A DNA stretch of 35,428 nt from Candidatus Dormiibacter inghamiae (GTDB lineage Bacteria > Chloroflexota > Dormibacteria > Dormibacterales > Dormibacteraceae), in contig JAEKNQ010000046.1 of the NCBI GenBank assembly GCA_016464825.1, forward strand, positions 1-35,428, written 5' to 3'. Positions within the stretch are counted from its first letter, which is position 1. Each line of letters opens with the position of its first letter. The translations under genes were made by a program, and so were the position numbers. The notes beneath the pieces are model-generated. The model saw only the letters and a list, made by a program, of their open reading frames with translations. It made no database searches and was not told the origin of the DNA. Positions 15,344-23,561 of this stretch are shown here, one piece after another.

Positions 15344-16500
15344 TCGAGCGCCTCCAATAAACTCCACGCACGCGCGGGTTCGGAAGCCACCAACTCGGTG
15401 TCCTGACCCGGTCGTGGCGCGCGCGCGACAGCCGACGGCATCCCCTGGAACTCCCACGGCACGCCGGCCGAGACCAGTGTCCCGACGTCCTTCACCACGA
15501 GTTCACGGACATGCCCCGCCGCCCAGGTGTCGCGATGCGCGACAGTTTCGTGGTCGGCGTGGACTCGCGCGCACCGGACGCCAGCCCTCGAAAGCGCCGC
15601 CAGCCACCAGTCCACTGGGAGCCGCGCTAGCGTCTGCTGGATCTCGTCGAACAGCTCTTGGGCGCTGTCCAGTCGGCTGCGTTGGTCCGAGAACCGACGG
15701 TCCGCCATAAGGTCCGGTCGGTCAAGCGCCGAGCACAGTGCCGCGAACTCGTCATTGTTCTCGGCACCTAGCGCCAAGTCGCCATCAGCCGCCCGGAAGA
15801 CACCGTCAGGCGCGCTGTGCCGGCCCCGGGCACCGAGCGGGCGGGGCGGAGGGCCGCCGGCGAAAAGTTCCGCGCACTGTGTCAGCGTCAGTGTGGTGGC
15901 CGCGCCGAGCATCGTCATCTCGATCCGCTGCGGCAGGCCCGTGCGGTCCCTATCGAGCAGGCCGGCCAGAACCGCGTCCACGATCAGCGCGGAGGTGTAC
16001 AGATCGATGGCGGCGTAGTAGCGGACTCGCTCGCCCGTCGCGACGCCGTTGAGCGAGGCGAAGCCCGAGAACGCCTGCATGTGCGGATCGGTGCAAGCGA
16101 GCCCCGCCATCGGTCCGCGGCTCCCGAAACCACTCGACGAGCAGTAAACGACGCGCCGGTTGCGGGCGGTAACGGCGTCGAACCCGAAGCCGAGCCGCTC
16201 CATTGCACCAGCACGAAAGTTCTCGATGATGACGTCCGCGCCATCGATCAACGTCCAGGCCCGTTCACGGTCGGTGGGGTCCTTCAGATTGAGACGGGCC
16301 GAGTGCTTTGCCACATTGAGGCAGGCATATGTCGTCGTGAGGCCGCGCCACGTCGGCAGCACCTGAAGGATGAACTCGTTCGGCGCCTCGACCTTGAGCA
16401 CACAGGCACCCATTTGTGCGAGCTGAGATGCGGCCCAGGGACCCACCCCACCGATGCCGAGGTCGAGCACCTTCAGGCCCGCCAGCGGAAGCCGGGTCAT
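15340..16500 (-). CDS. CaiB/BaiF family CoA-transferase (A)
   Basis: A 386-residue family III CoA-transferase, which moves CoA from a donor thioester to a carboxylic acid through an aspartyl intermediate. The N-terminal GLKVLDLGIGGVGPWAASQL, then QMGACVLKVE, and IIENFRAGAMERLG (91-104) are family blocks. The catalytic Asp is Asp166 in YYAAIDLYTSAL. Residues 176-194 carry AVLAGLLDRDRTGLPQRIE. It overlaps by four bases with a second, shorter and more diverged CoA-transferase just upstream. Such pairs occur as heteromeric enzymes (for example the benzylsuccinate CoA-transferase BbsEF), so A and B may be two subunits. Donor and acceptor are unknown. Confidence 0.92.
   Translation of the reverse strand: MTRLPLAGLKVLDLGIGGVGPWAASQLAQMGACVLKVEAPNEFILQVLPTWRGLTTTYACLNVAKHSARLNLKDPTDRERAWTLIDGADVIIENFRAGAMERLGFGFDAVTARNRRVVYCSSSGFGSRGPMAGLACTDPHMQAFSGFASLNGVATGERVRYYAAIDLYTSALIVDAVLAGLLDRDRTGLPQRIEMTMLGAATTLTLTQCAELFAGGPPPRPLGARGRHSAPDGVFRAADGDLALGAENNDEFAALCSALDRPDLMADRRFSDQRSRLDSAQELFDEIQQTLARLPVDWWLAALSRAGVRCARVHADHETVAHRDTWAAGHVRELVVKDVGTLVSAGVPWEFQGMPSAVARAPRPGQDTELVASEPARAWSLLEALD
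15344..15355 (-). promoter_or_regulatory. Ribosome binding site deciding a TTG start
   Basis: On the minus strand GGAGG is followed by seven bases and TTG (15343). The site lies inside the last codons of the upstream CoA-transferase. It supports TTG initiation of the zinc dehydrogenase rather than the longer upstream-extended frame. Confidence 0.65.
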
Positions 16501-17588
16501 GCCGACGCTTCCTCGGAGAATACAACGTTTGTGTGCTCACCGAGCCCCGGCCCAGCGGCGAACGCGTGCTCGCCGATGGCTTGGTCACCTATCAACCAGG
16601 GCAGCCTCAGCACGGTCCCGGAATCCGTTGCTACCGCAGCGGCGAACAGTCGTGACTGCGGGTGGTGCATGACTTCCTCAGGGCGCAGGAAGGGAACCGA
16701 CCAGCCGCCGTGCCTCCTAACAATCTCGGCGGCCTCTTCGCGGCCGTAATTGGCAAGTTCCGCCTCGTAGCGTGGACGCCACTGGTCGGCAAGGTCCTCC
16801 ATCCCAACCGTCGCATACCACCCATCGCCCAGTTCCTCGACCAGATCCGACAGTCCTACCTCGCGGCAAAAGGCCCGCCACCCATCCCCGGCATCCGGTG
16901 GGAATTCGAGCGTCATGGCGCCATCGGCTGCCTGCCAGCCGGTGTCCGGCGGTCGGTACCGTCCGGTGACGTGATACCCGGTCCAGGCGTCAGGATCGTA
17001 CCGAGCGGCCCAATGAATCGTCTTCTCGCACGAGAGGGAGCGCGCGAGGGAGACGTGAGCCCGCAGCGGCTCCCCCGCGAGCGGGCGCAGCAGCCCCGCA
17101 AGCGCGGCCTGAACAGCATGTGCAGCACAGGTGACTGAAGCGATGTCCGCGCCGATCCGAGAGGGTGGCTCGGCCGGCTCACCTACGTACGGCGTGAGGG
17201 CAAGTGCCGCCTGCGCCAGCGTCTCCGACGTTCCGGTGCCGCCCGGGACGGCCGCGCTGTCGATGACGACCACCGATCGTGGCCTCGGCGCCTGCCATGC
17301 GATCTCCGCTGCTGGTAGATCACCGTCCGCTAGCACTATGTGTGCCCGATCGCACAGCCGGCCGAACGCCGAGCAATCGGCGTCGCTTGTGAAGTCAACA
17401 ACTGCCGACCGCTTCCCGGCGTTCAGAAGGTTGAAGACCGACCCGGTACCCCAGTAACGTGCGGGGTCGCCACTGGGCGGCTCGACCTTGATTACAGCCG
17501 CGCCCAGCATCTGCAGATGCCAGGCAGCCATCGGTCCCGCGATCCGGGTGGACGCATCGACCACTAGGCGCCCGTCAAGCGAGCCCAT
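16497..17588 (-). CDS. CaiB/BaiF family CoA-transferase (B), diverged
   Basis: A 363-residue CoA-transferase relative, shorter than the usual 380-410. The N-terminus GRLVVDASTRIAGPMAAWHL then MLGAAVIKVEPPSGDP (about 6-42) is typical, and Asp148 in RIGADIASVTCAAHAV stands at the catalytic position. The segment between about 60 and 140 (normally the N-x-R-P-G block) is poorly conserved: the usual VENFRPG is replaced by a VLADGD-like stretch. The protein may be a non-catalytic or specialised subunit paired with CoA-transferase A, whose start overlaps its stop (ATGA). The gene begins one base after the stop of the class III aminotransferase. Confidence 0.85.
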   Translation of the reverse strand: MGSLDGRLVVDASTRIAGPMAAWHLQMLGAAVIKVEPPSGDPARYWGTGSVFNLLNAGKRSAVVDFTSDADCSAFGRLCDRAHIVLADGDLPAAEIAWQAPRPRSVVVIDSAAVPGGTGTSETLAQAALALTPYVGEPAEPPSRIGADIASVTCAAHAVQAALAGLLRPLAGEPLRAHVSLARSLSCEKTIHWAARYDPDAWTGYHVTGRYRPPDTGWQAADGAMTLEFPPDAGDGWRAFCREVGLSDLVEELGDGWYATVGMEDLADQWRPRYEAELANYGREEAAEIVRRHGGWSVPFLRPEEVMHHPQSRLFAAAVATDSGTVLRLPWLIGDQAIGEHAFAAGPGLGEHTNVVFSEEASA

Positions 17589-17589
17589 G

Positions 17590-18879
17590 TCAATCCTGAA
17601 TTAGGCCCTGATCGCGGACCGCGGTCATTGCGTCGTGCGCAATCTCGATCGTCTGATCCAGCTGCAGGGCTGTGTGTGCGGTCGACACGTACATCTTGGC
17701 CGCCGGATGGACGAAGACGCCCCGACGCACCAGTTCAAGGCCGAACTGCTGAGCCGCTCGTCGATTCGTAGCTGAGTAGGTCCGATAGTCGCTAACCTCC
17801 GCGGTATCGAAAACCGGCTCCGGGAAAGCCGGGGGCCCCATCATTTGGAGAGGGAGGGAAAGCCGCTGGGCGGTGTCCCTCAATCCGTCCGCGAGCGCCG
17901 TGCCGATCTGCTCAAGCCACTTAGGCCCATCCAACTCGGTCAGCACCTTCAGCGTTGCGAGCCCAGCGGCGGCCGCCAGCGGGTTGCCGTTCAGTGTCCC
18001 ACTCAGATAGACGGCGCGGCCGGTTGAAGCCAGTGGCGAGCTCAGCTCGACGACGTCTCGGCGACCGGCTACAACAGCCAGCGGCAGCCCGCCGCCGACG
18101 ATCTTCCCAAGCGAACACAGGTCCGGAGTCACGTTGTAGAGCTGCTGGGCGCCTCCCAGTGCGACACGAAATCCGGTTACTACCTCGTCAAACACAAGCA
18201 GCGCCCCACATTCATCGCACAACTCTCGAAGACCGTCGAGGAACCCCGGACGCGGCAGCAGTGCCCGTTGGATCGGCTCGACGATGATTGCGGCCAGCTC
18301 GCTGCCATGTCTCGCTACCACCTGTCGTGTGACACCGAGATTGTTGAATGGGGCCATCAGGACGGTACCGGTCACGGCCTGCGGGATTCCGGCCGAGTCC
18401 GGGGTGGCGCCAGGGTACTCCGGCAGCCCGGATGCCTTCAATCCGTGAAGCGCGTAGTCGTGGTGGCCGTGGTACGCGCCCTCGAACTTCAGCACCTTGT
18501 CCCGCCCGGTGAACGCTCGCGCTAGGCGCAGGCAGTAGAAGGTCGCCTCAGCACCGTCGCCGACGAACTTGACGGCCTCAGCACACGGGATCAGCCGATG
18601 CACCTCCGCCGCCAGTTCGATCGCGGGTTCGTTCATCGCGTAGAACGAGGTTCCGCGCGAGACTTGATCGCGCACTGCCTCAACCACCTTCGGATGGGCG
18701 TGGCCCAGCACCATCGGCCCTGAGGCGAGGACATAGTCGAGAAACACCCGCCCGTCAGTACTCCAGACGGTTGAGCCCTCACCCCTTGCCACAACGAACG
18801 CGAGCTCGTCGGGCAGCTTGAACGTCCCGAAGCACGCACCCGGGATCAATGAGTTGACGTAATCGAACTCTGCCATCAT
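17590..18879 (-). CDS. Class III aminotransferase, glutamate-1-semialdehyde aminomutase-like
   Basis: A 429-residue PLP enzyme of fold type I. The cofactor Lys is Lys259 (DLCSLGKIVGGGLPL), the pyridine-nitrogen Asp is Asp231 (LLVFDEVVTGFR), and the phosphate-site block FVGDGAEATFYCLRLARAFT at 105-124 and FEGAYHGHHDYAL at 132-144 are like glutamate-1-semialdehyde 2,1-aminomutase and its relatives. It sits in a catabolic operon next to HyuA/HyuB and not with heme genes, so a heme-pathway role is unlikely. A transaminase or aminomutase acting on the amino acid released by HyuAB is more plausible. ATG overlaps the hyuB stop by four bases; a second Met follows immediately. Substrate unknown. Confidence 0.9.
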   Translation of the reverse strand: MMAEFDYVNSLIPGACFGTFKLPDELAFVVARGEGSTVWSTDGRVFLDYVLASGPMVLGHAHPKVVEAVRDQVSRGTSFYAMNEPAIELAAEVHRLIPCAEAVKFVGDGAEATFYCLRLARAFTGRDKVLKFEGAYHGHHDYALHGLKASGLPEYPGATPDSAGIPQAVTGTVLMAPFNNLGVTRQVVARHGSELAAIIVEPIQRALLPRPGFLDGLRELCDECGALLVFDEVVTGFRVALGGAQQLYNVTPDLCSLGKIVGGGLPLAVVAGRRDVVELSSPLASTGRAVYLSGTLNGNPLAAAAGLATLKVLTELDGPKWLEQIGTALADGLRDTAQRLSLPLQMMGPPAFPEPVFDTAEVSDYRTYSATNRRAAQQFGLELVRRGVFVHPAAKMYVSTAHTALQLDQTIEIAHDAMTAVRDQGLIQD

Positions 18880-20627
18880 GCTCGTTCCTTCCTAGGCACC
18901 GCCACCCAACCACCCTCGGCGCGCTCAGGCTCCTCGCGCACCTCGACGTCGTAGAGTGCGCAAGCCGCTGTGGGCGAGACGTATTCGTCGTCCAGATCGG
19001 CCTGAATTCTGTCCACAGGGCGCTCTAATGGAGAGCCGTAGCCGCCGCCACCCGCAGCCCGGAAGTGGATAACCGTACCCTTCGGCAAGTGCATCGGGGC
19101 GGTCTTCGACTTGAAATTTTGCCTCGTGCCGTCGGCCAACTCCGCCCAGAACTCGGCGGTCGGCGCAGCCAGCCCGCCGAATAGGCCATACGGCGAGAAC
19201 TTCGCGCGCTCGGCGGTGATCGTCATGGTCGAGTCGTGCTCCAAGCGCAGAACGCGGGTGATGCCGGTCCCGCCTCTCGTCCGACCGGCACCACCGCCGT
19301 CGGTCGATACCGAATATTGAAGGACCGTGATCGGGAAGGCTCCTTCGAGTGCCTCGTTTGGTGTGTTGCCCGTGTTTCCAACGTTCACACGGCGAGCGTT
19401 GACACCGTCGCCGTCAACGTTGGCGCCCTGGCCTGATCCGTGCGTTTCAACCATCACGACTTCGCGATCGCGGCCATCGTCCTGACGGATTCGGGTCCCC
19501 AGCGACAGGACAGCTGAGCTCCCACTGCCGGCTGCACAAACCTTCGTTGGCAGGGCCTCTGCGAGGGCACCAACGATCACATCGGTTATCCGCGATGCCG
19601 TCTCATGGTTCCCCGCTACCACTGGAGCGGGCGGGAGGGGGTTGACGACACTCCCTGGCGGGGCGAGCACGCGGATCGGCCGGTAGGACCCCGTGTTGGC
19701 CGGGTTTTCAGGGTCGGTCAGACACTTGATCGCGTAGCAGGTCGCCGAAAGCGTTACCGCGAGCGGCGCGTTCATCCCCCCGCGCACCTGTGGCGAGGCA
19801 CCGGAGAAGTCCACCTCGATCTCCTCGCCGCGGACAGTGACCGTTGCTGCGATCTTGATCGGATCGTCGCTAACGGCGTCGTCGTCGCACCAGTCCTCGA
19901 AGTAGTACTCGCCGTTGGGAATTTCCGCTATGGCGGCGCGGGTCAGATGCTCGGAGGCATCGAGTACCTCCTGCATGCCGCGCTCGACGATGTCCGCGCC
20001 GTATTTCTCGCAGAAGGCGATCACGCGCCGCTCGGCGGCTATGCATCCTGCATACTGGGAGCGCAGATCACCCAAGCGCTCGCGAGAATTGCGGGTGTTG
20101 CAACCCAGGATGTCGACGATATCTTGGTTGAGCACGCCCTCCTCATAAATCCGCACCGGCGGGATTCGCAGGCCCTCCGCGTAGATGTCCGGCATCGCCG
20201 CCGAGTAGCTGCCGGGACCGCCGCCACCAACGTCAACGTAATGCCCGCGAACCGCAGTGTAGGCCACAATTCGGCCATCGAAAAAGACGGGCTTCGCCAT
20301 GATGAAGTCCGGCAGGTGGTTGTTCCCCTGATAGGGGTCGTTCTGATATAGGACGTCCCCCGGTCGCAACCTGTGCGGGGGAATCCGGGACAGGCAGCCG
20401 CTGAGTGAGTGCGGCATTGAGGCAAGGTGAACAGGGATGTCTCCAATGCCCTGAACGACGAGCTCAGCGCCACTTGTCAGGAGGCCGCAGGACAGGTCTC
20501 CCGCTTCCTTCCATAGGTTGGAGTAAGCGGTGCGCAGGACGACCGCCTTCATCTCGGCGACGCTGTTTATCAGCCCTGCACGGAGGACGGCGAGTGTGAT
20601 CGGGTCGAGGGTGCGAGCCGTACTCAT
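18876..20627 (-). CDS. hyuB: Hydantoinase B/oxoprolinase-type subunit (HyuB)
   Basis: A 583-residue protein of the HyuB family. Together with HyuA it forms ATP-dependent ring-opening amidohydrolases such as N-methylhydantoinase, 5-oxoprolinase and caprolactamase; related subunits occur in acetone carboxylase. Visible family blocks are AVVLRTAYSNLWKEAGDLSC near 32-51, the NDPYQGNNHLPDF segment near 105, EVDFSGASPQVRGGMNAP in the middle, VETHGSGQGANVDGDGVNAR, and the C-terminal FRAAGGGGYGSPLERP. The ATG at 20627 overlaps the hyuA stop (ATGA); an upstream extension of eight codons is inside hyuA. Normal length, no defects seen. The ring substrate is unknown. Confidence 0.93.
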   Translation of the reverse strand: MSTARTLDPITLAVLRAGLINSVAEMKAVVLRTAYSNLWKEAGDLSCGLLTSGAELVVQGIGDIPVHLASMPHSLSGCLSRIPPHRLRPGDVLYQNDPYQGNNHLPDFIMAKPVFFDGRIVAYTAVRGHYVDVGGGGPGSYSAAMPDIYAEGLRIPPVRIYEEGVLNQDIVDILGCNTRNSRERLGDLRSQYAGCIAAERRVIAFCEKYGADIVERGMQEVLDASEHLTRAAIAEIPNGEYYFEDWCDDDAVSDDPIKIAATVTVRGEEIEVDFSGASPQVRGGMNAPLAVTLSATCYAIKCLTDPENPANTGSYRPIRVLAPPGSVVNPLPPAPVVAGNHETASRITDVIVGALAEALPTKVCAAGSGSSAVLSLGTRIRQDDGRDREVVMVETHGSGQGANVDGDGVNARRVNVGNTGNTPNEALEGAFPITVLQYSVSTDGGGAGRTRGGTGITRVLRLEHDSTMTITAERAKFSPYGLFGGLAAPTAEFWAELADGTRQNFKSKTAPMHLPKGTVIHFRAAGGGGYGSPLERPVDRIQADLDDEYVSPTAACALYDVEVREEPERAEGGWVAVPRKERA

Positions 20628-22666
20628 GCCGACAACCACAGGCTGTACCACGCGTCACATCCAGCGCGCTTGCCTGGGGTTACCAGCAGAGTCGAGTCGT
20701 CCTGCTCTACGACCGCCGGTCCCTCGATCTCTGAACCAGGCCGGAGATCGCCTCGTCGGTAAACTGGAACCTTCAGGCGGTCCGATTCGGAGGGCCCGAA
20801 CGCCACTGAACGCCAACCGGCGGGATCGGCCCGTTCCTCAGCCATCAGCGGCGTAGGAGTCGCAAGCCGCTCACCGTGAAGTCGGCCGACCGCTCGAAGC
20901 CTTACATTTACTACCTCCACCGGCTCGTCCGGCACCTGGAACCCATACAGCCTGTCGTGCAACTGGTGGAAGCCCGCGACCGCCGCCGAGAGCCAACCAG
21001 ATCCGCGCTTAGTCACCGGCACCGCGACGCTAGACTGCTCCCCGACATAGCGCATGTCGAGACCGCGAAAGAGCTGCCGTTGCTGGACTCCGATCTCCTC
21101 ACTCTCCAACTGATCATTGGCAGTTGACTCCTGCTGCTTGAAGATCTGCTCAACACGTTGCCTGAGCCCCTCTTCTACAGGGCTAAGGTGCGTCACAACG
21201 TAGTCGTGGGTAACGTCGGTGACGACCATGCCGAGCGCGGAGTGGCAGCCGGGCACGGCCGGGACAAGAACCGTTGGGATGTCAATCTCCTCGGCGATGT
21301 CGAGTGCGTGCATCGGGCCAGCGCCGCCAAACGCGATGAGTGTAAAATCGCGTGGGTCGAAGCCCTGGCCCACAGAGACGGCGTGGACTGCGCCCGCCAT
21401 GGCCGCGTTGACGATCCGGCGGATGCCCCATGCCGCCTCCTGCCCGCGGACACCAAGCCGATGACCCAGGCGTTCGCATGCGCGGTGAGCAAGGGAGAGT
21501 TTCAGGGATACCTCGCCACCCAGGCGCTGGTCCTCACCAAGCACACCAAGGACGAGATTCGCGTCGGTCACGGTCGGCTCCTCGCCGCCCCTCCCATAGC
21601 ACGCGGGACCAGGGTGCGCGCCTGCGCTATGAGGACCGACCCGGAACTGGCCAGCACGGTCGACCCAGCCAATGCTCCCCCCGCCGGCCCCGATCGTTAA
21701 GATATCCACAGACGGAATCGTGACGGGCATCTCCAGCACCTTGCGCTCCTGTGTCATCCGCACCTCATTGGAAGCCAGCACGCAGACGTCGAAGCTGGTT
21801 CCGCCCATATCGATCGTGATCGCATCCCGAACACCGGCCTGTTCCGCCAGATGCCGGCCTGCCACGACGCCTCCGCTGGGGCCTGAAAGGAGCAGCGTCA
21901 CCGGGGCCTGTGCTGCCCGATCCACCGAGGCAACCCCGCCGTTCGACTGCATGATCCAGAGCCTCGTGTTCTGGTTCCAGCGACTCACGGCTGCGTCAAG
22001 CTGGCGTAGGTAGCCGCTGACTACGGGCGCCAAGTACGCATTGAGCGCCGTCGTGCTCGACCGCTCATACTCACGGAATTCAGGCAAGACGTCTGAGGAC
22101 AACGACACGTTGACGCTTGGCAACTGCTCGGCGAGAATGTCGCGCGTTCTGCGCTCGTGATCGGGATTGAGGTAGGAGTACAAGAAGCAGATCGCGAGGC
22201 TCTCAATTCCGCGCGCCCTTATGATCTCAGCCGCTCGACGAACCGAGGCCACATTCAGGGGCCGTACCACTGCACCGGTGTGGTCGATCCGCTCGTCGAT
22301 CTCAATACGGTCACGCCGCCGGACCAGCGGAGGGGGGGGATCCGCACGAAGATCGTAGATCTGATCCGGCGGTCGCATCAAGCGTGCTATCTCGAGCACG
22401 TCCCGAAAGCCCACAGTACAGAGGACGGCAACTCGCGGACCTGTGCGTTCCAAGCTCGCATTGGTCGCAACCGTCGTTCCGTGGACGAGATAGCGTACAT
22501 GCTCGACATCCATGTCGGCTGTCAGCTTGCCCACGGCGTTGATGACGGCGCGAGATGGATCGTGGCGATCGGATGAGACCTTCGTCGAACCGACCACTCC
22601 CGTCTCGTCATCCCAGAGCACGCCGTCTGTAAAGGTGCCACCGGTGTCGATACCGATTCGCCTCAC
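20624..22666 (-). CDS. hyuA: Hydantoinase A/oxoprolinase-type ATPase subunit (HyuA)
   Basis: A 680-residue HyuA-family subunit with the actin/Hsp70-like ATP-binding core. The N-terminal phosphate motif RIGIDTGGTFTDG is at 3-15, LVHGTTVATNASLERTG near 60, a second phosphate motif IDMGGTSFDVCVL lies mid-protein, and FGGAGPMHA lies in the second half. In characterised enzymes HyuA uses ATP to activate a cyclic amide or imide that HyuB then helps hydrolyse. The start is a GTG that overlaps the preceding aminotransferase stop (GTGA). The adjacent aminotransferase genes on both sides suggest that the product is an amino acid. The identity of the ring (hydantoin, lactam, oxoproline-like) cannot be read from the sequence. 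Confidence 0.94.
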   Translation of the reverse strand: MRRIGIDTGGTFTDGVLWDDETGVVGSTKVSSDRHDPSRAVINAVGKLTADMDVEHVRYLVHGTTVATNASLERTGPRVAVLCTVGFRDVLEIARLMRPPDQIYDLRADPPPPLVRRRDRIEIDERIDHTGAVVRPLNVASVRRAAEIIRARGIESLAICFLYSYLNPDHERRTRDILAEQLPSVNVSLSSDVLPEFREYERSSTTALNAYLAPVVSGYLRQLDAAVSRWNQNTRLWIMQSNGGVASVDRAAQAPVTLLLSGPSGGVVAGRHLAEQAGVRDAITIDMGGTSFDVCVLASNEVRMTQERKVLEMPVTIPSVDILTIGAGGGSIGWVDRAGQFRVGPHSAGAHPGPACYGRGGEEPTVTDANLVLGVLGEDQRLGGEVSLKLSLAHRACERLGHRLGVRGQEAAWGIRRIVNAAMAGAVHAVSVGQGFDPRDFTLIAFGGAGPMHALDIAEEIDIPTVLVPAVPGCHSALGMVVTDVTHDYVVTHLSPVEEGLRQRVEQIFKQQESTANDQLESEEIGVQQRQLFRGLDMRYVGEQSSVAVPVTKRGSGWLSAAVAGFHQLHDRLYGFQVPDEPVEVVNVRLRAVGRLHGERLATPTPLMAEERADPAGWRSVAFGPSESDRLKVPVYRRGDLRPGSEIEGPAVVEQDDSTLLVTPGKRAGCDAWYSLWLSA

Positions 22667-23559
22667 ACCGATACCCGCTCGGGAATCTCGCTTGCTGTCG
22701 CGATCGCGTGCTCCACGTAGGCCCCGCGGATAGCGGTTGTGACCGGACCAGGAACCGGCGCTGGCAGTGCCTCACCGTCGATGCTGGCGAGTGCCGCCAC
22801 ACCCTCGAGTGACGACGTGATGAAGAGTTCATCGGCGCACCGCAGGTCGTAAGCCGTGAGGTTGGTCTCGACACAGGTCAGACCGAGCGACTGGGCAACG
22901 TCAAGAACGTGACGCCTTGTGATGCCACCCAGTGCCGAACTCTCCATCGGCGTCAGCACTCGTCCCTCACGAACCGCAAAGATGTTCATCGCGTGTCCCT
23001 CCGCAATAAAGTTCTGCGGGTCGCGGACGATCGCAATGTCGGCACCTCGGTCACTAGCTTCAAGAAAGGCGAGGATGTAGGTCAGGTAGTTGTTGGTCTT
23101 GATTCGCGGATCAAGGGCGGCCGGTCCTGGGCGGATGTAGCTGCTCATCGCTGCGGTCAGCACCTCGATCTCGCCGCGGAAGGAGATGCGGCGGGGACCG
23201 ACCTGAGGGATGATGACCAGGGTTGCGGCGCCGAGCCGATTCGAATACTTCAGGCCAAGCGGACCCTGGCCGCGGCTGACCAGAGGCCGCAGGTATGCGG
23301 ACTCAACCTCGCGCATGCCGTTGCGCGCGGCAGTTTCAACGATCAAATCAAAGAGTTCCCCAGGAGTCACCGGCATTTGGATACGCAGCATCCGCGCGCT
23401 CCGGAACAGACGATCCACGTGATCTTGAAGATGGACGACGCGGCCCTCCACGACCCCGACTCCCTCGAAGCAGCCGTCTCCGTATAGGAAGCTGTGGTCG
23501 GTGAGGGGTACGACCGCGTCCGCGTCCTCGACGAACCGGCCGCCTAAGTAGAACCACAT
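22663..23559 (-). CDS. Class IV aminotransferase (branched-chain/D-amino-acid aminotransferase-like)
   Basis: A 298-residue fold-type IV PLP enzyme. The cofactor Lys is Lys154 in DPRIKTNNYLTYILA. The Glu of the EGxxxNIF motif is Glu187 (IAEGHAMNIFAVR), and the ALGGITRRHVLD block is at 209-220, as in branched-chain amino-acid aminotransferases and aminodeoxychorismate lyases. The N-terminal PLTDHSFLYGDGCFEGV is standard. Its stop overlaps the GTG of hyuA. With the class III enzyme downstream it gives the operon two unrelated transaminases around HyuAB, consistent with a nitrogen-containing substrate. Whether it is a transaminase or a lyase is not decidable here. Confidence 0.9.
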   Translation of the reverse strand: MWFYLGGRFVEDADAVVPLTDHSFLYGDGCFEGVGVVEGRVVHLQDHVDRLFRSARMLRIQMPVTPGELFDLIVETAARNGMREVESAYLRPLVSRGQGPLGLKYSNRLGAATLVIIPQVGPRRISFRGEIEVLTAAMSSYIRPGPAALDPRIKTNNYLTYILAFLEASDRGADIAIVRDPQNFIAEGHAMNIFAVREGRVLTPMESSALGGITRRHVLDVAQSLGLTCVETNLTAYDLRCADELFITSSLEGVAALASIDGEALPAPVPGPVTTAIRGAYVEHAIATASEIPERVSV

Positions 23560-23561
23560 GG

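Noticed and set aside
17590..18879. Heme-pathway glutamate-1-semialdehyde aminomutase (hemL)
   Set aside because: The fold matches, but no other heme gene is present and the gene is translationally coupled to hyuB and CoA-transferases, so a catabolic aminotransferase or aminomutase is more likely.
19605..20351. 248-codon plus-strand open frame
   Set aside because: Antisense to hyuB; the composition reflects the opposite strand and no domain is visible.
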